Position numbers and translations under genes: made by a program | Notes under the pieces: model-generated | What the model was told of the DNA's origin: nothing | The model's input: the letters and a program-made list of their open reading frames with translations, nothing else | Databases searched by the model: none | Source: Diplolepis rosae | Lineage: Eukaryota > Arthropoda > Insecta > Hymenoptera > Diplolepididae | Direction of reading: 5' to 3' | Assembly: GCA_030998225.1 (NCBI GenBank) | Contig: JAPYXD010000680.1 | Span: forward strand, 744,001-808,000 | Length of the DNA stretch: 64,000 nucleotides | In this document: one piece after another, positions 55,401 through 64,000 of the stretch | Layout of the letters: each line of letters starts with the position of its first letter | Position numbering within the stretch: position 1 is the stretch's first letter

Positions 55401-58400
55401 AAAAGATATAACTACTGTGATAAAATTTTCGTGACAAAATTTATATCTAGTTATTGAATGTGTAGGAAAGTGATGTTTCTGTTTATCTGGGTTAGTTATT
55501 TGAATGTGAGTTTGATGGATTTTGCTTCATACAAAAAGAAATGAGTTATATTCGTTTGAAGAAGAGGCTTCCCATCAAAAGTCTGAAAATTGCACCCCCC
55601 TTATTTCAGCAAGTATTTGTCAAAACGAAATTTTTTTTTATACCCTATTGAAAAACTTGACGTAAAAAATGACGTAAAAAACGACGTCAACAATGGCGTA
55701 AAAAACGACGTAAAAAACGACGTCAAAAATGGCGTAAAAAACGATGTCAAAAATTGGGATAGTTTTTTACGTCATTTTTGACGTCGTTTTTTACGTAATT
55801 TTTTACGTCAAGTTTTTCTTCCAGAAGTCTTAACAATTTATATTTAATCGCCTACTGGATATTGTAATTAAGAAATGCAAAAGAACTATTATATAATGTA
55901 ATAATTTATTTCAAAGTGGAATGGGCATTCCGTAAAAGAGTGACATATAGTAAAAATGTAAGATGAAAATAAATAGTACAATATTTTATGGTTAACTTTA
56001 GTTTACTGATTCTATAAGAGTATATTCAATTAAATATAATGAATCGATTATATTTTTCTAATAAGAGTATAAATTAGGTACTACACACAAATACTCAGTG
56101 CCATTATTTACAACATGCACGCACACTTTTTCAATATCACTTGTCAAGACAACAGATTCTTGACGTAAAAAATGACGTAAAAAGCTATCCCAATTTTTGA
56201 CGTCGTTTTTTACGCCATTTTTTACGCCATTTTTGACGTCGTTTTTACGTCATTTTTTACGTCAAGTTTTTCAATAGGGTAGAAAGTACCATCAAATAGG
56301 ATTCCAATCAGCCAAATTTTAAGCCCGATCAGATGACTTCGTCTTTTGGGGTGGTATCACTTGAGAAATTATGCCCAAGATGCCGGATATACAGACGTAG
56401 AGGCAGACAGTTTCGTGAAAACCATTTATCCTGACTCAGGGGGTCTCAAAACGTAAAGATTTGATCAAAATTCCGAAAATGACTTTTCACATAAAATAAA
56501 ATTGACTTTAATTAAGAAACCGTCTTTTAGACTCCATAACAATGTACAGATTTATTTTATCTAAAAAAATTCTGTTTGAATAAAAAAAATTTGTTTAGCT
56601 GTCACAAAGTATAAGTTCCCTTTCATAACTGTATTTTTTCCGTGTACAAATAATATATTAGAAAACTGATTTGCAGAAAACCATCTACCGAGGACAAACT
56701 ATCATTAAAATAAACTTTTTATTTCTTAAAAGTAAAATCTGCTTCACATATTCTACGTTTAAAAAATGTAAACAAACCTTTTTGCAAAATCCTAGTGATT
56801 AATTGTAGAAAATAATTCCGTAAATCTGAAAAAATTAACAATTCTGTCCATTTTCGTACAAGAAATCGTTCTGAAACTACTCATATATTAAATTAAGATA
56901 AAAACAATGCTGTTTTGATTTTAAGAACGTATTTTTAAAATTTTCATATGGCCATATCTGCTATACAGTGCAATATCTTTAATGGATCTTGGCAATGTTC
57001 CTTTCCATCAAATGTACTAGCTAATAAATAATATGAATTTTTGAACAGCAATTGTTATTTTTTATTTATGAATCTATTTTTTTAATTTAGTAGAAGAAAA
57101 ATAATTTTGTAACATTTTAGAATCAATATTTGTAATAGTTTATTTTTATGGTAGACTCTCCCACTTAGTAATTTAAAATTCACTTATATTTTAAGATCTC
57201 ACCGTCACAACACCAATATTGTTTCCAGAATTTGCATTCAACAACGTTTTTTCTTCAGTTGATAATCTATGAATGTCATAACGTTTGGTAAGGAAAGATG
57301 TTCCCACGGAAACGAAAATTCCACCGTATACAGGATTAGTTTCATTCTTATATGGTAGAATGCATCTAGCAGAAGTTACTATGTCTGTATCAGTAATTAA
57401 ACATCCAACGCAAAGAGCATCTCCAAATCTATTTCTCAAGCTAACTACGAAACTTTTTTCGGAATAATAAGATATTCTTCTTTCGGAGAGTATTGAATTG
57501 GTTTCTATAACATATGGATAAAAAAACTAAATAATAAGTTGGTGCAAAATTTCCAAGCTTTTGTACATTATAATTTATCTTATAGATAGAAGTTCTGGAT
57601 CTTTGGTTATGAAATGTAGTAAAAATGTGTCAAACTGTAAAAAATAGAACACATAGATCTTTTTGCAACAAAACATGAAAATTAAAATAAAGAATAGAAT
57701 TAATTTTTGAGAATATTTTTTACGTATTGAAACTTCACAGGAATTTCTTGGGTTCCAGTTCTTAAAATTCATTTCTGTATAGATAAATTTTTACGTGGCT
57801 TGCAATTTAAGTATCGACATTTTTCAAAAAAAATTCGTGATATACATGGAAGTGTCGATAAATTAGGATATTTTCTAGATTCTTTGATGAGTCTTAAATT
57901 ATTAAAACTGGTACGATATATTTAAAATCAATTTTAATTATCAATATTACCAAACTTTCTTATTAATTATGTCAGAAATATAATATACAGAGGTAGACTT
58001 GAGCATGAAATTTTTGAATTATATTAATTCGTGACGTGTATAATTGCTTATAGATTAAGCAGACTAATTTTTTAAATACTTAAATATTATGAATAATTTC
58101 AAAATAAATTAAAAATATGGTTTAAAAAACTAGAATCCTAGTTATTTTGAGCAGAAAAAAGTTAAATATCCTTTTTAAATCTTAATCATTGTATTTCTAC
58201 TGATTTTCTAGTTATAAGTTTGCAACTGGCTATAATCAACGTATATACACCAATAAGTCACCAAAATTTTCCTGATATGCAGTGATTTTTTAATGATTTG
58301 TCATTGTATATACGTTGTTTGTAACTGAATAAAATTTAGAGAGTGGCTTAAACAAAATTCTGGTTATTTTATCTTGATTTTTTTTACATAGATTTCAATT

Positions 58401-59443
58401 TTGTTTCGCTTGAAATTCGCATACTTTAATACATTCAGAAAGTACGTCAAATATTGAAATGCTTTCATAAATTTATGCAAACTAAACGAAAATATTATGA
58501 ATATATTTGATGTATTACTGCCAATTGAAAAAAAGGACTGGTTGATTTTATGTATATAATTATATTAAGAGTATCTGTAAGAATTAATACACAATAAACC
58601 ATCAAAGATTCATCACAATTTCAGAAATTTCAACTGGAATTTTCTGTAACACGTAATTGAAGTTTTATTCAGTTGAACAATTTCATATAAAAATAAAAAT
58701 AAATCGGGAAAATTTAGTTACTTTTTAATAAATAAATAAATAAACGGGGTAAATTTAAACAGTCGAAAAAGACCGTCGTCGTAGGCCCAGCAATTGACCG
58801 ATTCAAACAGTGGCACTGGCCCAATAACAATAGCCGACTCTTGGCTACCGAGATTGGGCCATTATTGTGCCGTATTATCACCTTCGGAAATGCGCATTTG
58901 GATACTTATCTCGTATCATTAACATAATATAAATTTTATTTCAAAGATTATACCAGGAAAAATCCAGCTCTTGATATTTTTAATGTTTAAACTAATTTTA
59001 AAAGAGAAATATAATATTAACGATAACTCGCAAAATAAATTTTTTTCCCCTAGTTGCACAATATAATATTTCAAAGAAAATTTAAATCTATATGTGCATA
59101 GGAAAACTTTCAAAAAAACTGTTTCATATAATATGGAAATACTCCCATTAAAAACGATCATTTTTCCTGATTAATGTAAAAACTTTCATTATGTGACAAT
59201 AACCCTGTGTAGTATATTTATCCAGAATTATCCAGACTTTTCGAACAGACCCAGAATGTATGCAGCATTTTGAAAATTTGATTGCTGCTTCAACTATAAC
59301 TTAACTTTTCTTCACATTTCTAATGAAAATTAATAATGTACAAAAGCTTAATTTTCTGAGCACAGGGTACTAAGAAATCTCTTACCGAGAGCACTAGATG
59401 TGATAATATGAGCACATAGTAACATTACAATAATTATCTTCAT
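52467..59443 (-). CDS. SPH-C: secreted serine protease homologue lacking the full catalytic triad
   Basis: Exons 59443-59386, 57504-57203, 53074-52781 and 52715-52467, GT-AG, phases 1, 0, 0; 903 bases give 300 residues and a stop. Exon 1: signal peptide MKIIIVMLLCAHIITSSAL. Exon 2: ETNSILSERR in place of the IVGG start, FVVSLRNR, VGCLIT and TSARC (His57 to Arg), GNNIGVVT (Asp102 to Asn). Exon 3: LYGWIT and LRKIPLVI. Exon 4: IDIGSPVII (Ser195 to Ile), LVGFLSFA, NPALFSKVFPFKNFI, then a basic tail of about 35 residues. All three catalytic positions are lost, the most complete loss in the cluster. Intron 2 (53075-57202) holds mariner fragments, a hAT MITE and a GACGT palindrome; intron 1 (57505-59385) is free of recognised elements. 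Role unknown; secreted pseudo-enzyme is the safe statement. Confidence 0.85.
53660..54080 (-). pseudogene. Mariner N-terminal fragment (mauritiana-like)
   Basis: Minus-strand pieces MSNFVPNSHHLHEVLLHYF, TTCRDWFGRFES, then in another frame EDVELHVLLDEDLSQTLKQL and KWVPYELKK. This is the DNA-binding half only, with a frameshift near 53880. It lies in intron 2 of SPH-C. It is related to but distinct from 5415-8230. Confidence 0.78.
54103..54560 (-). pseudogene. Mariner C-terminal fragment
   Basis: Minus-strand LSEEIKKKRLHLKKTLFHQD with the second Asp in HQDNARLHTC, then HLPYTPDLAPSDFF (third Asp), and, after a frameshift, YGLKNLEKRLEKCIELEGDY. It abuts the preceding fragment but belongs to the family of 3290-4022. 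The first-Asp half is missing. Confidence 0.8.
54600..54728 (-). repeat. Scrap of diverged dispersed repeat
   Basis: The phrase gtattccgcgtagagttttgctta matches the reverse of 17192-17225. The repeat resumes after the hAT MITE at 55376-55470. Confidence 0.5.
54729..55367. mobile_element. 639-bp hAT-type MITE
   Basis: Ends CAGCGTTGCCAGAC on both strands with an exact 8-bp duplication ATTTTCAA at 54721-54728 and 55368-55375. The subterminal regions repeat TACCATAATT. No transposase frame. It lies in intron 2 of SPH-C. Confidence 0.9.
55643..56279. mobile_element. 637-bp TA-flanked palindromic element built of GACGTAAAAAA units
   Basis: Ends CCCTATTGAAAAACTTGACG inverted, TA at 55641-55642 and 56280-56281. 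Each arm is a tandem array of a 12-bp unit (gacgtaaaaaac and variants with gacgtc). A second inverted pair lies inside (55753-55812 against 56158-56196), starting GGATAG.TTTTTACGTC. The frame that reads DVKN repeats (55590-55781) is the translation of the array and not a gene. Confidence 0.82.
56310..56505 (+). repeat. Old relative of the dispersed repeat tail
   Basis: Shares 'gactcagggggtctcaaaac gtaaagatttgat' and 'gacttttcacataaaa' in the same order as 14030-14090, preceded by a decayed ACAG tract (agacgtagaggcagacag). Upstream sequence (56310-56390) differs from the other copies. Confidence 0.65.
56506..57202. other. Intron 2 of SPH-C, no other feature seen
   Basis: AT-rich sequence without repeat partners in the window. 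Confidence 0.45.
57505..59385. other. Intron 1 of SPH-C, no element recognised
   Basis: AT-rich except for a GC-richer patch (58760-58890) holding 'ggcccagcaattgacc' and 'gattgggccattattg'. No terminal repeats or coding frames were identified. Confidence 0.45.
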
Positions 59444-59521
59444 TGTAACAACCTTAAAGTACTGATTTAACTGAATATTTTACAAACGCTATCTGGTAAA
59501 AGATTTGGTTGAAGTGTTCAG

Positions 59522-59529
59522 TTTTATAT
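59522..59529 (-). promoter_or_regulatory. Likely TATA box of SPH-C
   Basis: ATATAAAA on the minus strand, about 80 bases upstream of the ATG at 59443. It is the best TATA match of the three genes at this shared position. Confidence 0.5.
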
Positions 59530-60266
59530 GATTCATTGCTTCAATTTTTGCTAGTACATAGTAACACTTAAGGTAATGTCTTCAGGGCCAAACGTATACA
59601 TATTTAACGTAAAAAAAAGAATAACGCAATATAAATTGTATTTACCTTTTGTCGGTGCGAGTCTTATCAGTAAAATAATTATCCATTCGTTGAGTTTTCA
59701 TATCGGAAATATTTATTTCAACATAAAATTTAGTTCTGTGAACCTGTGGTATTTTATAGTTTTAAAAATGACGAGACAACGTATATCAAAATCGAAATAA
59801 GGGTCCTAAAAACGGTTTTAAAAAATATCAGAATTATCGTATTTGTCAAAATAAAAATTATATGGTGGTTGTTATAAATTCTCTTTTAAATCTTTAATAT
59901 ATTCTGACTTAGTGAATTGAAAATAAAATAATATGTAAAACTTAATAAGCATTTAAGTAATTTACAGCTTATATGCTCTTGAAAAATTATTAAATTTAAC
60001 AAATTTTTAGCTGTCGCAATTTGTATGCCAACTTTTATTGTGTATAAATTTTATCTCTATATGCACAGATGACGCACATAAGACGGCATGACGCCAACAA
60101 ATCTCTTCCATCCAAATCAAGGATTACATTTTGCAGCTTTTACTTTCTTGGAACACTTTTATATAATAAAGAATGAAAAATATTATACTTTTTTATGCAC
60201 TCATGTTATTTGTTATGAATGCAATACAATAAATTAATTAAAAAATTTTTCAGTGTTTTTAACAGA
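59530..60266. other. Upstream of SPH-C, no gene recognised
   Basis: AT-rich. The plus-strand frame at 59576-59800 has no recognisable motif and crosses the presumed promoter-proximal region of SPH-C. Confidence 0.4.
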
Positions 60267-60462
60267 TACATAGAGAAAAATGTATATTCAGGATCAATAT
60301 CTATATTTATCTATGTGACAAGCATCTTATATATTCAGTTGTGATATTTAAATATTCAACTGTAATATCTAAGATATTAATATTGACCTATTTCAATATT
60401 TTATAAAGTAAAGGTGAATATTCAGATACTACAACTCAATATCTAGATATTACAACTGAATA
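60267..60462. repeat. Truncated ATATCT-rich element
   Basis: Starts tacatagagaaaaatgtata, similar to the end of the element at 18621-19689, and has the same 'atatctagatatt' and 'aatatctaagatatt' words. A mariner inserted at its TA (60463-60464) removes the right side. Confidence 0.5.
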
Positions 60463-61194
60463 TAACACATCACTCAATAAGTTTCCGGTCTGACATATAG
60501 ATGGCACCACTGTTGTCAAATCCATATGATTTCTAGATAGTACCAACCTCCAAACGTTAAGTGCCAAAATTTCATGACAATCTGACGTTTAGTTCAGAAG
60601 TTACAGAGGTTTTGGTGAAGCAACTTTTGTCATTTTCAAAACAATGGATAAAACAGAGTTTCGAGTGTTAATCAAACATTGCTTTTTAATGGGAAAAAAT
60701 ACTGCTAAAGCAAAACACTGACTTGATAAGCGTTATAGGGACTCTTCACCAGGAAAATCAACAATCATCGACTGGTATGCTGAATTTAAACGCGGTCGGA
60801 CAAACATCGATTACGCTGAACGCTCTGGTCGCCCAAAATCAGCAGTTGTTCTGAAAAACATAAAAAAGTCCAAAAAATAGTTTTAGAAAATCGTAAATTA
60901 AAGTTTCGCGACATAGCTGGCACCTTAAAGATATCAGAAGGTAGTGTCTTTACAATTTTTTACGAATTTTTGGAGATGCGTAAGTTGTTTTTGAAGTGGG
61001 TGCCGCGTTTACTCACACCTAACCAAAAACAACAACGTGTCGAGGATTCAGAGAGCTGTTTGGAGCTGTTCAAGCGAGGTGAAAAGGATTTCCTGCGTCA
61101 GTATGTGACAATGGATGAAACATGGATCGACCACTATACACCTGAAACAAAAAGATCGTCAGCTGAGTGGACAGGAGCTGGTGAAAGTGAAATT

Positions 61195-61400
61195 TGGGTA
61201 TAAGTCTTGCTCCGATAAAGTTCGTTTTTTCATTGTACCAAAGGATGAAAATGTAATAAAAGTATGGCAAATTGCTATCCTTAAGGATGATATGAAATTA
61301 AAAAGGTCATGCGATTTGCGAAAAGCATTTTGAGCCAGAAGATATTCTTCAAGAGAGGTTAACCTATGCGCCCGATGGAGTAAAAGTTTTGGGAAGAGTA
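61195..61400 (+). pseudogene. THAP-domain fragment fused after mariner coding
   Basis: From about 61195 the frame reads KSCSDKVRFFIVPKDENVIK, then VWQIAI, KRSCDLRKAF and (next frame, across one stop) EPEDILQERL. The order 'F-x-x-PKD', a Trp, then Cys at 'KRSC' and 'F-EPEDI' is that of insect THAP zinc fingers; the usual C-x-x-H of the second pair has decayed to C-D-L...AF. A GTAAGT donor-like site follows near 61398. It begins where mariner similarity stops, so it came with the inserted DNA. Confidence 0.6.
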
Positions 61401-62640
61401 AGTACGTCGAACATATTGTTTATTTTCTTAATTAGTTAAAAATAAAACATTTTATTTGATAGAGATATTAATAATTAACTACATAATATAATAAAGATTA
61501 ATGTCTCAATATTAATTAATTGTATCTACCTGTGCAATGAATTTCTTTTGCACCGCAATAAATGTCTCTCAAATACTTATCGCAAATAAATTCAGTTGCA
61601 AACATTTTGTCTGATAGAAGTTAAAAAATAGATAAATGAAAGTGACTGAAATAAAAAGGAGGTGAGAAAGAATATTTTTTTAAATTTTGAATTGAAGTTA
61701 ATGTGAGCTTGTTAAAATTGGATTGTCTTAAAGTGGAAAAAAATTTCTGATTTCTAACAATTTTGTTATTAGAATAAAGTTTTGGACTTTAAAAAAGAAT
61801 ATTAGTTCAAATTTTTTGTTAATTTAGATTCCTTACTTTTTAATGCTTATAGTTTTACCGAATTACATAGAATTCCCAAAGTAATAGAAATTAGAAACTT
61901 AAATTCATTATTTTACGAAAAATGAATTTCAAAATAAAATAATACAACGCAGATAAATAAAAAAGAAGTAAATTAAAAAATTGATCAAATATGTTATATA
62001 TACATAAATAGAAAAATAAGTAAAGTATATTGGTAGATAAAGAAATTTTTTCAGAGCACTTATGAGAGACCTCAACTATTTCACTGCTTTGAACTATAAT
62101 ATATTATAATAATATATTCTTAATATATTTCATTAATTAATAATTTATTTCATAGTACAATATTAAGAAAATTATTAGTTCAAATTCCCAACAGTATTTT
62201 TGAAATGTTTATATTTTTAAAAAAGTTTGATTTAATTACAGTAGTAATATATAGTGTAGATACTATATTGTATTTATTGTAATATGTTATATAATATGAA
62301 AAATAATCAAATTTTATAATAACGGCATTAATTATTAGTATTAATATTTAAATTTAACGCAAAACAATTATAAAATAAAGAACATGACCCAAATAATGCA
62401 ATTCCCGCCAGAATTTGGAAATTAGATTTTTGCCTAAAGTGAATTTCTTAACCTTTTCGAAGAGAATAAATTTTTGTAAAAACTATGAAGATCTTATTAT
62501 ATTATTATCATGTATAAGAAAATGCGATAAAATAATTTTTATTAGGAGAAAATTTAATTTTTATGCTTTTTCCCATGCATTTTTTTGAATCTAGGGCCTA
62601 TGAACGGTCAGCGCCGCCACCGGCGGCAGTCAACTTTCAC
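61401..62640. other. AT-rich insert in the mariner, no gene recognised
   Basis: Extremely AT-rich, with TATAT and ATTAATA runs. Only 62590-62630 is GC-rich (cgccgccaccggcggc, a small palindrome). It probably belongs to the same insertion as the THAP fragment. I could not find its terminal repeats. Confidence 0.4.
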
Positions 62641-62752
62641 ATAATTTTTTTCTTATGCATTTGGTGGCAAGATTCAGGGGGCTGGTATTTTAGGACGTGC
62701 ATGGTATTTTGTTAATTGAATATCTTAAGAAAGGTTAAGAAAGAGCATGGTA

Positions 62753-63116
62753 CACGGAAAGGCGAATGGGCTCTCTGGTTGCCGCGCGATCGGCGTGCCA
62801 CTCGCCTTGACACATGGGAAGTCGGTTGCCTGTTTCGGGAGTGGAAGGGCCCTCGCGCGAGATCGCTGCTAGCCGACAACAAAAGCAGAAAATTGCCCCT
62901 ACTCATGGCTCATTTTCTGCCACGAATGAAGTACTACAGGTTGTGAAGGTTACGTCGCCTGAGCGCGTTGCTAGAAATTTGACATGGACTGTTGGCTTGT
63001 CGCTGTCCCGCGCGAGGGCTCCCAAACTCCCGAAACAAGCAACCGACCGTCCATGTATCAAAGCAAGTGGCGCGCCGATCGCGCGGCAACCAGAGAGCCC
63101 ATTCCCCTTTCCGTGT
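62753..63116. mobile_element. 364-bp GC-rich palindromic MITE, TA-flanked
   Basis: Arms of about 140 bp: CACGGAAAGGCGAATGGGCT on the left and CACGGAAAGGGGAATGGGCT from the right, with ATCGGCGTGCCACT and TTCGGGAG conserved further in. TA at 62751-62752 and 63117-63118. The mariner continues on each side. The long overlapping frames (62814-63341) are chance frames in GC-rich DNA. Confidence 0.82.
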
Positions 63117-63225
63117 ATTACTGGATCGATTGAGCGCAGAAATCAAGAAAAAACGGCCTCACATGCAAAAGAAAAAAGTGCTGTTCTACCAGAACAATGC
63201 ACCGTGCCACAAGTTCATGAAAACG

Positions 63226-63600
63226 CCCAGGTGGAAATTTACAAGCGGCTTGGTACCGCGCTAGTACCGCAGAAGGATTTGCAGTACTGGCGCCGCATTG
63301 GTATGAGCAGGGCCTATCACCGGCGCGGCTCCAAAAGGTAACTTGGATGGAAGTTGTCCATCGGTACTGGACATTGGTACCATGCCAGCACTGAAATCTG
63401 TACTGGTTCAGTACTGACATTACTCCGAAGTCGGTTGTTAGCCGACACTTGGTCTCAGGACTGGAACTGTAGTTTGCCAGTACTGCCCCATCCCTCGGCC
63501 CTGTACCAACTATCCAGTAGAGGCATTGCTCCTTGTTTACAACTGGAGCGGTACGGTGCCGTTTTTAAATACTGCCACGAATCCGACTTTTCCACCTGAG
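63226..63600. mobile_element. 375-bp insert with C.CAGGTGGAAA ends and many GTAC words
   Basis: Ends CCCAGGTGGAAA and, from the right, CTCAGGTGGAAA; the flanks share only CG, and the mariner reads on (KFMKT then MVKLNELSF) when it is removed. It contains about ten GTAC words, mostly as GGTACTGG or CAGTACTG. Superfamily unknown. Confidence 0.6.
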
Positions 63601-63865
63601 CGATGGTCAAATTGAATGAATTAAGCTTCGAATTGCGATCTCACCCACCATATCCTCCAGATCTGGCCCCCAGCTTCTACTGGCTCTTTGGTGACCTGAA
63701 AAAAATGCGCCAGGGAAAGATATTTGGCTCCAATGAAGAAGTGATTGCTGAAACTGAGGCCTATTTTGTGAGCAAAGACGAATCATTCTAAAAAAATACA
63801 ACGAAAAGTTAAAAAAGCATTGGAATGAATGTATTGCGCTTGAAGGAAACTATGTAGATGAATAA

Positions 63866-64000
63866 AGTATAAATTATTATAAGAATCATTATGAATAAAT
63901 TATCCTGAAATTTATTATGAGCAACTTATTAGAAAATTGATTATGAATCACGAAATATAAAGTTTTATAGAATTTTCACAAGGAAATTACTAGATAATTA
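63866..64000. other. AT-rich window end
   Basis: No feature recognised; the right end of the preceding mariner should have been here but is not recognisable. Confidence 0.4.

Larger units (their letters stand above)
60465..63865 (+). mobile_element. Second ACACATCACTCAATAAG mariner, interrupted
   Basis: Left end ACACATCACTCAATAAGTTT after TA (60463-60464). Transposase pieces on the plus strand: MDKTEFRVLIKHCFLMGKN (60643), STIIDWYAEFKRGRTN, MRKLFLKWVPRLLTPNQKQQ and QYVTMDETWIDHYTPETKRS (first Asp) to about 61195; GILLIEYLKKG near 62705; LLDRLSAEIKKKRPHMQKKK and NNAPCHKF (second Asp is Asn) at 63119-63220; HPPYPPDLAPSFYWLF (63640-63690; the third Asp is Phe) to EGNYVDE near 63861. The right terminal repeat is not recognisable. 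Three insertions are described separately. Dead. Confidence 0.85.

Noticed and set aside
55590..55781. Frame with repeating DVKN peptide, resembling a structural repeat protein
   Set aside because: It is exactly the translation of the 12-bp GACGTAAAAAA array inside a TA-flanked palindromic element, and the inverted arm would be equally readable.
62814..63341. A 175-codon plus-strand frame
   Set aside because: It covers a GC-rich palindromic MITE, then mariner in the wrong frame, then another insertion; GC-rich DNA simply has few stops.

Overview
The window looks like nuclear DNA of an insect (possibly a hymenopteran; the order is an inference). It is very AT-rich, has spliced genes with GT-AG introns, and is crowded with mariner, hAT-like, piggyBac-like, Penelope-like and R1-like remnants. 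I saw no tRNA, rRNA, CRISPR array or bacterial-type operon.

The clear host genes are three tandem paralogues on the minus strand: SPH-A (28400-38202), SPH-B (41516-44018) and SPH-C (52467-59443). Each has four exons with the same intron phases (1, 0, 0): a signal-peptide exon, an N-terminal chymotrypsin-fold exon, a middle exon and a C-terminal exon. The assembled reading frames are open and exactly divisible by three, giving 306, 274 and 300 residues. All three have lost the catalytic machinery of S1A proteases. His57 is Lys, Lys and Arg; Ser195 is Phe, Val and Ile inside a shared D-x-G-S-P motif; SPH-C has also lost Asp102. They should be secreted, non-catalytic serine protease homologues with a role in binding or regulation. 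Their size differences come mostly from transposons in the introns.

Region by region: 1-3.2 kb is AT-rich with repeat scraps. 3.2-8.2 kb holds three dead mariners; the third was hit by four later elements, each leaving an 8-bp target duplication. 8.2-21.5 kb is dominated by an unclassified dispersed repeat (head with a GCCCGC/GCGGGC hairpin, tail with GATGAGAATGT and a CTGT microsatellite) and by elements ending in CACTGAGAAAA. 22.6-27 kb holds further nested mariners. 27-38.2 kb is SPH-A and its 3' flank; its third intron contains a four-deep transposon nest. 40-44 kb is SPH-B with two TTAA-flanked piggyBac-type MITEs. 46.8-52 kb contains low-complexity tracts and a mariner enlarged to 3.4 kb by a Penelope-like piece and a 1.86-kb foldback element. 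52.4-59.5 kb is SPH-C. 60.4-63.9 kb is another interrupted mariner carrying a THAP-domain fragment.

Almost all other open frames are transposase debris, antisense frames or low-complexity sequence. Apart from the three SPH genes I see no intact host gene.
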